Positions 29,422 through 36,344 of a stretch of 64,000 nucleotides of DNA are shown piece by piece (position 1 is the stretch's first letter; every line of letters begins with the position of its first letter). Under the pieces are notes generated by a model. The model made no database searches. It had not been told where the DNA came from and worked only from the letters and a program-made list of their open reading frames with translations. The stretch comes from a virus, in IMG/VR virus record IMGVR_UViG_3300005748_000026, positions 1-64,000 of that record. One strand, given 5' to 3'. A program made the position numbers and the translations under genes.

Positions 29422-29552
29422 TACTAACGGCTAAGTATATGAAGCGGTGGCGATTAATAGCTAATAGATTGCCGACACGCTTAAACTAAATTAAATAGCT
29501 AAAAGTGGTTAAATAGACGTACAACGCCACTGATTTATATACAATGTTGTGC
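29422..29552 (+). other. attC-like site 3 (131 nt)
   Basis: The R'' CTAAC ends at 29428. The left arm GTATATGAAGCGGTGGCG pairs with a right arm ending in TTTATATAC. The core GTTGTGCGCA is at 29546-29555. Confidence 0.75.
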
Positions 29553-29564
29553 GCAGTTATTATT

Positions 29565-29930
29565 ATGAATATTTCACTTACGTTATGTGATAAAAAATTA
29601 AATGGTGACATACCTAATTATCAATTTAAAAATGTTTTAAAAGGCGAAAACTTAAACGAAGCGCAAGAACTTTTTTATCACTGGTTAGAAGGCAAAGACT
29701 TAGAAAAAAGCGTCTTAGTTTGCTTTGAAAATATTAGAGAATTACCAAACGAACAATTAAGGAATGAGCAAAAATCAATTTTAGTTAGCCATAACTGGGA
29801 TGATATTACAGATTTTTGTGAAAAGCATTTAGATGGAAATGCAGATTATGATATTGATTTTGCGGTGTTTGAGTTTAGCGATTATCAAGACGCTTTTAGT
29901 TATTGCAAAGACCTTAGGGAAAGTTTCTAA
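29565..29930 (+). CDS. Cassette-borne acidic protein, 121 aa
   Basis: The start ATG lies 19 bases after the core, and an upstream in-frame ATG belongs to the attC end. The protein is acidic and looks like a single small alpha/beta domain. The region E-L-F-Y-H-W-L-E-G-K-D and D-F-A-V-F-E-F-S-D-Y resembles antirestriction (ArdA-like) proteins in acidity and composition, but I cannot confirm this. Stop is immediately before the R'' box. Confidence 0.6.
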   Translation: MNISLTLCDKKLNGDIPNYQFKNVLKGENLNEAQELFYHWLEGKDLEKSVLVCFENIRELPNEQLRNEQKSILVSHNWDDITDFCEKHLDGNADYDIDFAVFEFSDYQDAFSYCKDLRESF

Positions 29931-29931
29931 T

Positions 29932-30028
29932 TGCGCACAACGGCTAGGCTATGCGTATGTGCCGTTAAACCATGCGCTTAAATTTATAACAAGACCTTAC
30001 AAGTCATTACGTATAGCCATTGTTAGGC
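29932..30028 (+). other. attC-like site 4 (about 95 nt)
   Basis: R'' TGCGCACAAC (29932-29941), left arm GGCTATGCGTA, right arm TACGTATAGCC, core GTTAGGCAC at 30022. The core matches the classic GTTRRRY form. Confidence 0.75.
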
Positions 30029-30040
30029 ACTTTTAAAATT

Positions 30041-30211
30041 ATGGAAATATATAAAATAGACTTTGAAAGTAATTACAACGATGGAGGCGATAAAGAATGC
30101 TTTTTTATAGTAAAAGACTTTAAGGAATTAATGGACGATTTAATTGAAAATACAGATTTAGATAATGTAACAATCAAAAGCATTATTTTTTTAGGCAGGA
30201 AATATAATTAA
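30041..30211 (+). CDS. Cassette-borne small acidic protein, 56 aa
   Basis: The ATG lies 19 bases after the core. The product is acidic with a beta-rich N-terminus and a short amphipathic helix (K-E-L-M-D-D-L-I-E-N). No family recognised. The cassette ends 12 bases after the stop with GTGCCTAAC, the complement of its start, and near-complementarity extends to about 20 nt. Confidence 0.6.
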   Translation: MEIYKIDFESNYNDGGDKECFFIVKDFKELMDDLIENTDLDNVTIKSIIFLGRKYN

Positions 30212-30222
30212 CAATTTTAATT

Positions 30223-30354
30223 GTGCCTAACGTTTCGATGGTATGAAATGTAGGCGATATAGAGTAATACCCTTTCAAATTACACAGGCGTTAATTGGTG
30301 CTAAAAGGCTGACATCACCACTAAACCGCCTATATTTTATACCATGTGTTAGCC
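30223..30354 (+). other. attC-like site 5 (about 130 nt)
   Basis: R'' GTGCCTAAC (30223-30231). The left arm ATGGTATGAAATGTAGGCG pairs along its whole length with the right arm CGCC...ATACCAT. Its two differences are both G-T wobbles on the plus strand. Core GTTAGCCACC at 30348. Confidence 0.8.
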
Positions 30355-30366
30355 ACCGTTTTTATT

Positions 30367-30558
30367 ATGATGACAATAAACTTGAACATAAAAGCAAATG
30401 TAAATAACCTATCTCTTTCGCAGATTTACGAACTGTTGCAAAAATACAGCCTTGAAAAAGTGAAAGACCAAAAAGTTTATGAGTTTAACGGCTATAAATT
30501 CCAAATTGAAACAGAAATAAATATGGCTATAAATTATGTGATTACCGAGCTTCCTTAA
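30367..30558 (+). CDS. Cassette-borne hypothetical protein, 63 aa
   Basis: The start is 19 bases after the core (a second Met follows at once). The small soluble protein has one helix (S-Q-I-Y-E-L-L-Q-K-Y) and two predicted strands. No family recognised. It is the last cassette of this segment. Its closing box GGTGGCTAAC (30561-30570) is followed by only half an attC site. Confidence 0.6.
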   Translation: MMTINLNIKANVNNLSLSQIYELLQKYSLEKVKDQKVYEFNGYKFQIETEINMAINYVITELP

Positions 30559-30562
30559 ATGG

Positions 30563-30586
30563 TGGCTAACAACTGGCTATATGCAC
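30563..30586 (+). other. Truncated attC-like site 6
   Basis: R'' and the left arm GGCTATATGCA are present, but no right arm or core follows within reach. It probably marks a deletion or the boundary with older accessory DNA. Confidence 0.55.
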
Positions 30587-30607
30587 TTTTACCTATACGA
30601 TAAACGA

Positions 30608-30823
30608 ATGAAAACACTACAAAAGAAATATAGAATTAAGTGGATTATTGAAGGGTATTCAATATCTGAATGTAACAAGATTTTCAACTCTAAAAATGGA
30701 AGGGAATTAAAACAGTCTATGGTCAATTATTCAATAGGTTATTACCTTAATGGGAAATTCAGAACATTATCTTGGATTAAAAAGAATTGTAAAAAAGTAG
30801 AAAGAATTAAATTACCATTTTAA
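30608..30823 (+). CDS. Small basic hypothetical protein, 71 aa
   Basis: A Lys/Arg-rich protein that may bind nucleic acid, with no family recognised. I use the ATG at 30608, since an earlier in-frame ATG lies in the truncated attC. Two bases separate it from the next gene. It begins the non-cassette accessory stretch 30.6-31.7 kb. Confidence 0.55.
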   Translation: MKTLQKKYRIKWIIEGYSISECNKIFNSKNGRELKQSMVNYSIGYYLNGKFRTLSWIKKNCKKVERIKLPF

Positions 30824-30825
30824 CC

Positions 30826-30966
30826 ATGAGCGAACAAGAAAGAAATGAGAACTTAATCCTAATTATTAGGAAGCAACTAAAAACAGATACTAATACCGCT
30901 AAGAAGTACCTTCACGTATTTAAAGGGTTTTCTGATAAGTGGATAAAACAACAACTATGGAACTAA
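30826..30966 (+). CDS. Short helical protein, 46 aa
   Basis: A short charged protein (M-S-E-Q-E-R-N-E-N start) with two likely helices. The stop overlaps the start region of the next gene by ten bases, and the leader spacing is only two bases, so it is translated as part of an operon. Function unknown. Confidence 0.5.
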   Translation: MSEQERNENLILIIRKQLKTDTNTAKKYLHVFKGFSDKWIKQQLWN

Positions 30967-31244
30967 AGACAGCAATAGATAGATTTCAAAATGAGTGCGC
31001 TAAAGTAATCACAGAAGTAAAAAATTACGAGTTTAAAAATCTTGATTCGGATGAACACATATTCAACTTCAAGAACGGAGAGTGTGAGGACTATACGATT
31101 CAATTAAAGGATACCATGATTTATAGCCATTCATGCCCTACTGGAACAACAACATTCAATACAGTGAATGATATGATAGCTTTCGCTAATGGTGACTTTA
31201 GCAGAGGTAAGAGAAAGTCTAATCCTAAACATTGGTCTTATTAA
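30957..31244 (+). CDS. Hypothetical accessory protein, 95 aa
   Basis: The ATG at 30957 overlaps the preceding stop region and is preferred to an upstream GTG. A mixed alpha/beta composition, an N-terminal helix and a basic C-terminal tail (G-K-R-K-S-N-P-K-H) are visible. No family recognised. Operon context is small accessory genes. Confidence 0.55.
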   Translation: MELKTAIDRFQNECAKVITEVKNYEFKNLDSDEHIFNFKNGECEDYTIQLKDTMIYSHSCPTGTTTFNTVNDMIAFANGDFSRGKRKSNPKHWSY

Positions 31245-31257
31245 ATTAACGAAAGAT

Positions 31258-31494
31258 ATGAAGAGATTAAAAATTGAATGGATAAAATGTGAAGACCAAC
31301 TCCCTAAGTACGGAGAAAAGGTTTTGATAGGTAGTAAATCATCTGTTTTTGGAAGAGGAGGTGTATTTATTGGTAAATTACTAAGAGTAGAAACAAATAA
31401 ATTAGGAACATCATTCGTTTGGGAATATGAAAACCCTACATACAACGCTAGGTTGAAGTATTGGAGTCCTCTTCCTTATTGCCCAGAAGATTAA
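31258..31494 (+). CDS. DUF551-like protein, 78 aa
   Basis: The pattern W-I-K-C-E-D-Q-L-P-K-Y-G-E-K-V-L-I-G near the start and Y-W-S-P-L-P-x-x-P-E-D at the end match the small DUF551-type family common in phages. Its function is unknown. The ATG at 31258 gives the usual family length. An upstream in-frame Met would read through the previous gene's 3' end. Confidence 0.65.
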   Translation: MKRLKIEWIKCEDQLPKYGEKVLIGSKSSVFGRGGVFIGKLLRVETNKLGTSFVWEYENPTYNARLKYWSPLPYCPED

Positions 31495-31512
31495 CAGTAA
31501 ACACACCACACC

Positions 31513-31686
31513 ATGAGCGAAACAGAAGAAACACTAAGTAAAATAAGAAAACTAGAAGCATTTGAGCTATTTGTTATAAACCAAATTACACATAGCGAAG
31601 TAATTCTGGAAAAAGGGATTAAAGGAAGAGATGTCATCAAATCAATATTTGAGTATATAGATTGGGCGGATAAACATGACTGGTAA
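31513..31686 (+). CDS. Small helical acidic protein, 57 aa
   Basis: Almost all helix, with a charged N-terminus and I-D-W-A-D-K-H-D-W at the end. The ATG directly follows ACACCACACC, the reverse orientation of the genome-wide GGTGTGG motif. It is the last gene before the plus-strand terminator at 31778-31804. No family recognised. Confidence 0.5.
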   Translation: MSETEETLSKIRKLEAFELFVINQITHSEVILEKGIKGRDVIKSIFEYIDWADKHDW

Positions 31687-31777
31687 CACACCAAAACCCC
31701 TTCTCAGATACATACAACAGATATGTCAAGTAGATGACACAAAAAACTTGACAAGTAATACACCACACACTAAATCA

Positions 31778-31804
31778 GCACATCATCTCAGGTGTGCTTT
31801 TTTT
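31778..31804 (+). terminator. Intrinsic terminator of the first accessory operon
   Basis: GCACA (31778-31782) pairs with TGTGC (31793-31797) around a short loop, followed by seven T. It lies 90 bp after the last gene and closes the 27.4-31.7 kb plus-strand unit. Confidence 0.65.
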
Positions 31805-32200
31805 ATGCCCAATTTTAACCCCATAAACCCGTCTCCAACCCGTGTAACATCCTGACCAATCCCAATAATACCGCCAATCCTAAAATTACAAAACAACCAA
31901 TTCCAACCACAAATCATCCGCAAAACCAACACACCACATACTAAACAATCACAATACAACCTAAATAACCCACTTTACCAAATTATATTCCGACTAAACC
32001 ACAGAAAACAAACAACTTCTTTGTATCCACTCGGTAACACACAAAATTATATTCTTATAAATGCCTGTTTTACATCAATATTTATAGCATATTCTAATAA
32101 ACGCCTTAAATATCTCTTAACTCAATTCATATAGTCCAATCTACCTTCAAAAATATAAAAGCCTTTAAAAAGCCCTTCAAAATCAGTTGTAGAGGGTAGT
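31805..32200. other. Non-coding C/A-rich stretch (left half of skew switch)
   Basis: No credible ORF. The plus strand is strongly enriched in C and A and poor in G, with repeated ACACACCACA elements. Composition flips abruptly near 32200. See the origin hypothesis in the findings. Confidence 0.6.
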
Positions 32201-33208
32201 CAATATGTTTTGGGGAGGGATAGAAAAAATTGGAGGGTGGAGAGAAAAAATGGTAGGGGAGTAGAGAGATGGGGTTATAGTACATTACACGGGGGTGGGG
32301 TGGCGAAAAGAAAACGGCTTTATTTCATGGGGGTGGGGTGCGTTTCCGCGTCTCCCATTCCCTCGCGTGGGATTCATTGCCGCCCGTGTCCGCGTGTGAG
32401 CTTGGTTGGCTTGCTTCCCTTGATATTACTTAGCTGCATACTCTCGCGGTGTGGCGTGTTCCCTTCCTTCCATCCTGTTCAGTATATTCTATTTCATTCG
32501 CTGCCATTCGCCGCATTTTATGTGGTTATGTATGCCAGTATATTGTATTGCTAGGCTTTTACAGGATTCTGTTTAGCTGCGAACCCTTGTAATATATTAA
32601 CACTCAATTAGTTAGGGCATTTTCTATTTGTCAAATAATTATTATTATGTTAAGTGACCTAAAAAAGTGACAGTATTTTATTCTGTTGGTGTGATGTTGT
32701 TAGATGTGTTGATATTGTTGGGGTTGAGTGGTGGTTTCTGGTGGGTTATTAGCTTGTTTTGTGGTGTTTTGTGTGTTGGTTGGGTTGTGGGGTTATTCTC
32801 CTTCTTAATTCTATTCCCTTGACTGTTATTTTTGTTTGGTTTCTCCCTTGCTTTTTTAGTGGGGTGTTTTATTGTTTTGCTTTCCTTGTTTATTACTTTC
32901 TTATGTACTGGTTTTATTTGTTGGTGTGGTGTCCTGCTAATTAATTTCACTTCCTTGCCTGTTGTTTTCGCTTGGTTTGTTTTGGTTGGGTTGGTTACTT
33001 GTTTTTTGTTCCGCTATGTTTGTTTATTGTCTTTTCTTTTTAGTTGTTTCTCTTTCTGATGTGGTGTGTTGGTTGTCATTCCTGTTTGGCTTCCTATTTG
33101 GTTGGTTGGTTGGTCGGTTGGCCGGTTGGCTTGTGTGCTTTTATCTTATTCCTGTTACTTCTTATTTACCTGTATTGTTCTTTGCTTACCTTTCTGTTGT
33201 GGCATCTT
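32200..33208. other. Non-coding G/T-rich stretch (right half of skew switch)
   Basis: The plus strand becomes G/T rich for about 1 kb, with GGTGTGG-like words and GGTT runs. Frames in it are low-complexity and I reject them as genes. Transcription through it would give a G-rich RNA able to form R-loops. Confidence 0.6.
33100..33129 (+). repeat. GGTT repeat, potential G-quadruplex
   Basis: About seven GG pairs spaced by two bases occur in a row, enough for a two-tetrad G-quadruplex on the plus strand. It lies inside the G/T-rich region. Confidence 0.5.
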
Positions 33209-33289
33209 GCTAACTTTATTAGCACATTACTAAACATATTAGCAGCCTTTTTAACTAACTATTTTAGCATTTTGCTAACGTAATTAGTT
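33209..33289 (+). repeat. Four palindromic iterons
   Basis: Four copies of RCTAAM-NNN-WTTAGCA start at 33209, 33229, 33254 and 33274, at spacings of 20, 25 and 20 bp. Each is itself an inverted repeat (GCTAA/TTAGC). Such clusters bind dimeric initiators or repressors. Confidence 0.65.
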
Positions 33290-33433
33290 TTTTCAATTTT
33301 CTTTGTTTTGCTCAACCCGTTGGTATTATTAGGATGTAGCACTATTCAGTTAATTCTTAGCGTTATTTATATTGATTCTTAATAGTTTTATTCGGTATTT
33401 AGCACCGTCAAACGATAACAACCAACGCGTTAT

Positions 33434-33504
33434 CAACTGACCAGATGCTTGACAACCTGTGATTCAAGCCCACGTGTGAGCCACGTATAAAGCTCTGGAA
33501 GTTG
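33434..33504 (+). ncRNA. Candidate structured RNA, three-way junction
   Basis: CAAC (33434-33437) and CCAGA (33441-33445) pair with TCTGG (33494-33498) and GTTG (33501-33504), enclosing two hairpins: 33447-33452 with 33464-33469 and 33472-33476 with 33482-33486. It lies between the iterons and the next gene. I do not recognise the class. It may be a ribozyme, an origin RNA or a leader. Confidence 0.4.
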
Positions 33505-33655
33505 AAGTCCCAGTAAGTCGCACTTCGCACAGTCCTGCAAAAGACATAGCAGTTAGGTGAATGTTTATTAATGCAGCCGCAATAATGCGATAGTTACAAG
33601 CCTATTAAATGCAGAGTAGTAAACAATTTTATTATTAACCTATAAATTTAAAACA

Positions 33656-33901
33656 ATGGACATCGTAAATTTAAACAACGGTATTGATGGAAATCCTAGA
33701 AAAGCTATTCACTTTTTAGAATTTACAAAGGAAATAGGCGAAGACTTTACAACAGCTTTAAACAGAGCTAAACAATTTCAAAGCACTGCAAAAGCTTACA
33801 GGGGCAAAAAATATGGAGGCATGATTGTATTTACAGACCTTTGGATGAGCAAAAGTCAAATTGAAGAGGCTATTAATGGATTTATGAGTAACTGTGAATA
33901 A
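33656..33901 (+). CDS. Hypothetical accessory protein, 81 aa
   Basis: First gene after the non-coding region. A mixed alpha/beta protein with a basic central stretch (K-A-Y-R-G-K-K-Y-G-G), no family recognised. The A-rich leader before the ATG resembles those of the next genes. Its stop codon is followed by the GGTGTGG motif and then by hammerhead ribozyme 1. Confidence 0.55.
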   Translation: MDIVNLNNGIDGNPRKAIHFLEFTKEIGEDFTTALNRAKQFQSTAKAYRGKKYGGMIVFTDLWMSKSQIEEAINGFMSNCE

Positions 33902-33924
33902 CAAGGTGTGGCATCTTGCCAAAA

Positions 33925-33978
33925 GTAATACTGAAGAGGCTTCACTAGCCGAAACCTAGCTTTTGCTAGGTCTATTAC
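33925..33978 (+). ncRNA. Type I hammerhead ribozyme 1
   Basis: Stem I GTAATA/TATTAC (33925-33930, 33973-33978), core CTGAAGA, stem II GGCT/AGCC with loop TCACT, GAAA (33951-33954), stem III of 7 bp with loop TTTT, then GTC. All conserved hammerhead core positions are present (position 7 is variable). Predicted cleavage is after C 33972, 27 bases upstream of the next start codon. The ends open in stem I, so it is type I. Confidence 0.8.
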
Positions 33979-33999
33979 AAACTTAAAAACTAAAGCAAA

Positions 34000-34155
34000 A
34001 TGGACGAAATTAAAGAAAGATTTGAAATATTCGAGGAAATAGAAAGAGACCAATATTCTACTGTTTTTGAAGCATATGACAAAATTAAAAAATGCTATTG
34101 CTATTTAGAATTACCAAACATAAAAACAAGCTGGCAATTTGATGTTACATATTAA
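34000..34155 (+). CDS. Short acidic hypothetical protein, 51 aa
   Basis: The ATG at 34000 follows an A-rich leader that would become the new 5' end of the message after ribozyme 1 cleavage. Charged and helical N-terminus, then K-C-Y-C-Y-L-E-L-P. No family recognised. Confidence 0.5.
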   Translation: MDEIKERFEIFEEIERDQYSTVFEAYDKIKKCYCYLELPNIKTSWQFDVTY

Positions 34156-34190
34156 CTATTTACCTATAAATTTTAAAAAAACTAAACAAT

Positions 34191-34424
34191 ATGAAAACAA
34201 CTGAACCAATTTACAACGGATACAGCATAAGACAGATACTAAACAACTTTCCTGAAACCTTTAGCAGTGCCGAAAAAAGGTTTTATATAAAAAACTGCAT
34301 CGAAGTTAACCGGATTGAAAAAAGCGGGCTAAACAGGCACTTATTGGAGGGATTAAGGAATTTTAATTTTGCAATGATTAGAAGACACTACGAAATGAAC
34401 AAAAGTAATACTGATGAGGATTAA
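34191..34424 (+). CDS. Hypothetical accessory protein, 77 aa
   Basis: A basic, helical protein with R-F-Y-I-K-N-C-I-E and L-R-N-F-N-F-A-M-I-R-R motifs, no family recognised. Its last codons (K-S-N-T-D-E-D-stop) overlap the 5' strand of hammerhead ribozyme 2, so self-cleavage would leave its message with the stop codon intact and a defined 3' end. Confidence 0.55.
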   Translation: MKTTEPIYNGYSIRQILNNFPETFSSAEKRFYIKNCIEVNRIEKSGLNRHLLEGLRNFNFAMIRRHYEMNKSNTDED

Positions 34425-34459
34425 ATATCCGAAACTGGGCGCAATGCTCAGTCTATTAC
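34405..34459 (+). ncRNA. Type I hammerhead ribozyme 2
   Basis: Stem I GTAATA/TATTAC (34405-34410, 34454-34459), core CTGATGA (34411-34417), stem II GGAT/ATCC, GAAA (34431-34434), stem III of 7 bp with loop GCAAT, then GTC. It is the canonical core. Cleavage is expected after C 34453. Stem I is identical to ribozyme 1 while stems II and III differ in sequence but keep pairing, which is covariation between the two copies. Confidence 0.85.
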
Positions 34460-34478
34460 AATTTAAAACTTAAACAAC

Positions 34479-34712
34479 ATGGAATTTACAATCGAACTTG
34501 GTGCAAACGAAAAAGTCTTTTTAATAACTACTAGCACAGGCAAAAGCCAATTTTGCAACTTACTAGATATACCTTACATGATTGAGAAATTAGGAACAAC
34601 GGAAGGTTATTACAAGGTATTTCATTTCTGGAACAACAAAATGAGAGTAGCAAGTGTAAAATACATTAATGAAATGCTTAAAGCTGCTGGAGTTAATGAA
34701 GTAATTTATTAA
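34479..34712 (+). CDS. Hypothetical accessory protein, 77 aa
   Basis: Follows ribozyme 2 by 19 bases with an A-rich leader (AAACAACATG). A small alpha/beta protein with a beta-hairpin-like N-terminus (F-T-I-E-L-G...V-F-L-I-T-T-S-T-G). No family recognised. A GGTGGGGTGTGTTGC variant of the recurrent motif follows its stop. Confidence 0.55.
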   Translation: MEFTIELGANEKVFLITTSTGKSQFCNLLDIPYMIEKLGTTEGYYKVFHFWNNKMRVASVKYINEMLKAAGVNEVIY

Positions 34713-34752
34713 TCTGGTGGGGTGTGTTGCCTCACCAAAAAAACTAAACAAT

Positions 34753-34953
34753 ATGAAAACTTTAGCAAAAATACACAAAGAAGAAATTACAAAAATGATT
34801 AAAGATAACGAGCCTGTAAGATGCTTCAAAGCATATTGCAAAGGAGCTGGATTTGACACAGATAGTTACTCTAGTCCAATCCATATTTCAGAAGACGGGA
34901 AATTAACAATGAGATATAGAACTATTAACACCTACCACTATATTAGATTGTAG
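34753..34953 (+). CDS. Hypothetical accessory protein, 66 aa
   Basis: The ATG at 34753 follows the shared leader AAACTAAACAATATG, and an earlier in-frame Met would start inside the GGTGGGG motif. Helical basic N-terminus, two Cys (about residues 24 and 29), beta-rich end. Function unknown. Confidence 0.55.
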   Translation: MKTLAKIHKEEITKMIKDNEPVRCFKAYCKGAGFDTDSYSSPIHISEDGKLTMRYRTINTYHYIRL

Positions 34954-34976
34954 TGGTTTTATAAGTACAAGAAACA

Positions 34977-35009
34977 ATGAAAGACTTAATAAATAACATA
35001 AAACGATGA
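34977..35009 (+). CDS. Possible 10-residue leader peptide
   Basis: A very short frame ends in ATGA that overlaps the next start codon, which suggests translational coupling. It could equally be chance. Confidence 0.3.
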   Translation: MKDLINNIKR

Positions 35010-35323
35010 CAACAGCAGAATTAAATACAAAGATAGAAGAAGGAACTAAAAAACATGGTAGCAAAAATGCTTATTTATGTTCGATTGAATATCAAATGGC
35101 ATATAGAAAATGGCAAAGAGCAGATAATAGCAATACCGTAAAAAAAGAAGTTAAGGAAGTAGAGATATTGAAACGTGAAGATGGATATGTTGTAAGTTTT
35201 GGCAACAATAGGTATTTAGCGCATACTGGAACTGGTTTTGGTATGCTTGCTGGAATGAGTATTTTTAAAACATATATACAAGCTAAAAAAGTATGTAACG
35301 ATTTAAATTATAAAGTAAAATAA
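35006..35323 (+). CDS. Hypothetical accessory protein, 105 aa
   Basis: A basic N-terminus with K-H-G-S-K-N-A-Y and a C-terminal half with G-N-N-R-Y-L-A-H-T-G-T-G-F-G that looks like a beta-hairpin or nucleotide loop but lacks a Walker motif. No family recognised. A GGTGGGGCATATTGC copy of the recurrent motif follows its stop. Confidence 0.55.
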   Translation: MTTAELNTKIEEGTKKHGSKNAYLCSIEYQMAYRKWQRADNSNTVKKEVKEVEILKREDGYVVSFGNNRYLAHTGTGFGMLAGMSIFKTYIQAKKVCNDLNYKVK

Positions 35324-35363
35324 TAAGGTGGGGCATATTGCCTCATCAAAAAATCAAAACAAC

Positions 35364-35513
35364 ATGAAACGAATCTACAAAATGACCTTAGAGCAAATCT
35401 ATTTAGAGTACGTAAACAATTATTTAACAGTAGCTAAAATGGCTGAACATTACGGGATAGATGAAAGCCTATTAAATAGCTTAATAAATGAAGTTAGACC
35501 ATCTAAAAACTAA
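35364..35513 (+). CDS. Small helix-turn-helix-like protein, 49 aa
   Basis: The segment Y-L-T-V-A-K-M-A-E-H-Y-G-I-D-E-S-L-L-N-S-L-I resembles an HTH of transposase or sigma-like type. I use the ATG at 35364 after a leader CAAAACAACATG. It may bind DNA as a small regulator. Five bases precede the next gene. Confidence 0.5.
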   Translation: MKRIYKMTLEQIYLEYVNNYLTVAKMAEHYGIDESLLNSLINEVRPSKN

Positions 35514-35518
35514 ACAAC

Positions 35519-35743
35519 ATGAACAAAGAAAAATTAAACCTACTCCCAAACAAATGCACTCTGGAAGAATTAAGCGAAGCTATTAAAAAGCTAAAGCAAG
35601 TTGAAGCAATCATAAATACATTTGACGAAAATGAGCCGATGTACTCAGAATGTATAAGAATTGATAACGAACTGAGCGTATTAGGTTTCTCAATAGAATA
35701 TGGATTATGTGGAACAATAACGGATTTAATAAAGATAGCATGA
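35519..35743 (+). CDS. Helical hypothetical protein, 74 aa
   Basis: A charged helix-rich small protein with the pattern L-E-E-L-S-E-A-I-K-K-L-K-Q-V-E and a C-terminal hydrophobic patch. The stop overlaps the following ATG (ATGA), so the two are coupled. No family recognised. Confidence 0.5.
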   Translation: MNKEKLNLLPNKCTLEELSEAIKKLKQVEAIINTFDENEPMYSECIRIDNELSVLGFSIEYGLCGTITDLIKIA

Positions 35744-35895
35744 AAAATTTAAAAAGAATACTAGCGGCAATATGCGCTATAATAGCAATACTTTGTTTAG
35801 TCTTCCTTATGGATGCGGATAATGACAAAGAGACAATAACTGGAGTAATCCTATTTAATGTATATACTCTAATGGGGTATTTTTTAATCAAATAA
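35740..35895 (+). CDS. Small membrane protein, 51 aa
   Basis: Two hydrophobic stretches (about residues 6-24 and 34-50) separated by an acidic loop D-A-D-N-D-K-E suggest two membrane spans. The ATG at 35740 overlaps the previous stop. The GGTGTGGCATCTTGC motif follows the stop codon directly. Confidence 0.5.
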   Translation: MKNLKRILAAICAIIAILCLVFLMDADNDKETITGVILFNVYTLMGYFLIK

Positions 35896-35919
35896 GGTGT
35901 GGCATCTTGCCCACCTCCA

Positions 35920-35980
35920 CCCAATGAACAGGTGTTACCCGAAATAATAAGTGTTGGAAGTTCGATTCTTCCCTTTGGGG
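35920..35980 (+). ncRNA. tRNA-like element with canonical T-arm
   Basis: A perfect 5-bp T-stem GGAAG/CTTCC encloses TTCGATT (35956-35972), and CTTTGGG that follows can pair with CCCAATG (35920-35926) with one mismatch. The 29 nt between are too short for normal D and anticodon arms. It may be a reduced tRNA relic or mimic. Confidence 0.35.
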
Positions 35981-36003
35981 CTAACTTAAAAACAAACAAC
36001 AAA

Positions 36004-36318
36004 ATGAACTTACTTAAACAACTTGAAATGGCAAACATTAAAAGTAAAATAGACTTAAATAGTTTGTCAATAGAGGAATTAAACAAGGTTATTGCTGATG
36101 CAAATAGGCTTTTAAGGCTCAAAGAATATGAATCGAGAGTGCAAAGGAAAGAAGCAGCGAAAACCAACCTAAAAATAGGTGACATTGTTACCGTATCAAG
36201 CAAAAGGTTTGATGGTGAAATATGGGAGGTGTTAAAGCTAAATCCTAAGAAAGTAAAATGCAAAAGAGAAAATGGTGAGGTGTGGCATATACCTTATTCA
36301 AACATAATAATCAACTAA
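36004..36318 (+). CDS. KOW/SH3-like protein, 104 aa
   Basis: The first half is helical (leucine-rich). The second half carries L-K-I-G-D-I-V-T-V-S-S-K-R and K-V-K-C-K-R-E-N-G-E-V-W-H-I-P, a small beta-barrel pattern seen in KOW-like nucleic-acid-binding modules. I use the ATG at 36004, after the tRNA-like element. The GGTGTGGCAT word lies inside the coding region encoding E-V-W-H. Confidence 0.5.
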   Translation: MNLLKQLEMANIKSKIDLNSLSIEELNKVIADANRLLRLKEYESRVQRKEAAKTNLKIGDIVTVSSKRFDGEIWEVLKLNPKKVKCKRENGEVWHIPYSNIIIN

Positions 36319-36344
36319 CGGCAACACGCCACAACAAACAAGAC

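Larger units (their letters stand above)
28006..30586 (+). mobile_element. Cassette array segment A (five cassettes)
   Basis: Five consecutive units each run from a GTT-type core to its complementary R'' box: 28129-28457, 28505-29428, 29546-29941, 30022-30231 and 30348-30570. attC-like sites separate them. The last site is truncated after its left half (30563-30586) where ordinary accessory genes resume. The boundary rule, cassette end complementary to cassette start, is the defining geometry of integron cassettes in arrays. Confidence 0.75.

Noticed and set aside
32678-32950. 90-codon minus-strand frame rich in Pro, Asn, Thr and Lys
   Set aside because: It is the shadow of the G/T-rich DNA; low complexity, no leader, no neighbours.
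32210-33283. Several plus-strand frames of 60-114 codons in the G/T-rich region
   Set aside because: Composition is driven by GGT/TTG/TGT words, giving Val/Phe/Leu/Cys strings; overlapping frames and no start context.
33447-33504. AAGCCC...ATAAAG resembling twister ribozyme signatures
   Set aside because: The stems fall in the wrong places for twister P2/P4 and no L1 cleavage loop is present.
35610-36263. 217-codon minus-strand frame
   Set aside because: Opposite four consistent plus-strand genes with proper leaders; leucine/serine-rich shadow.
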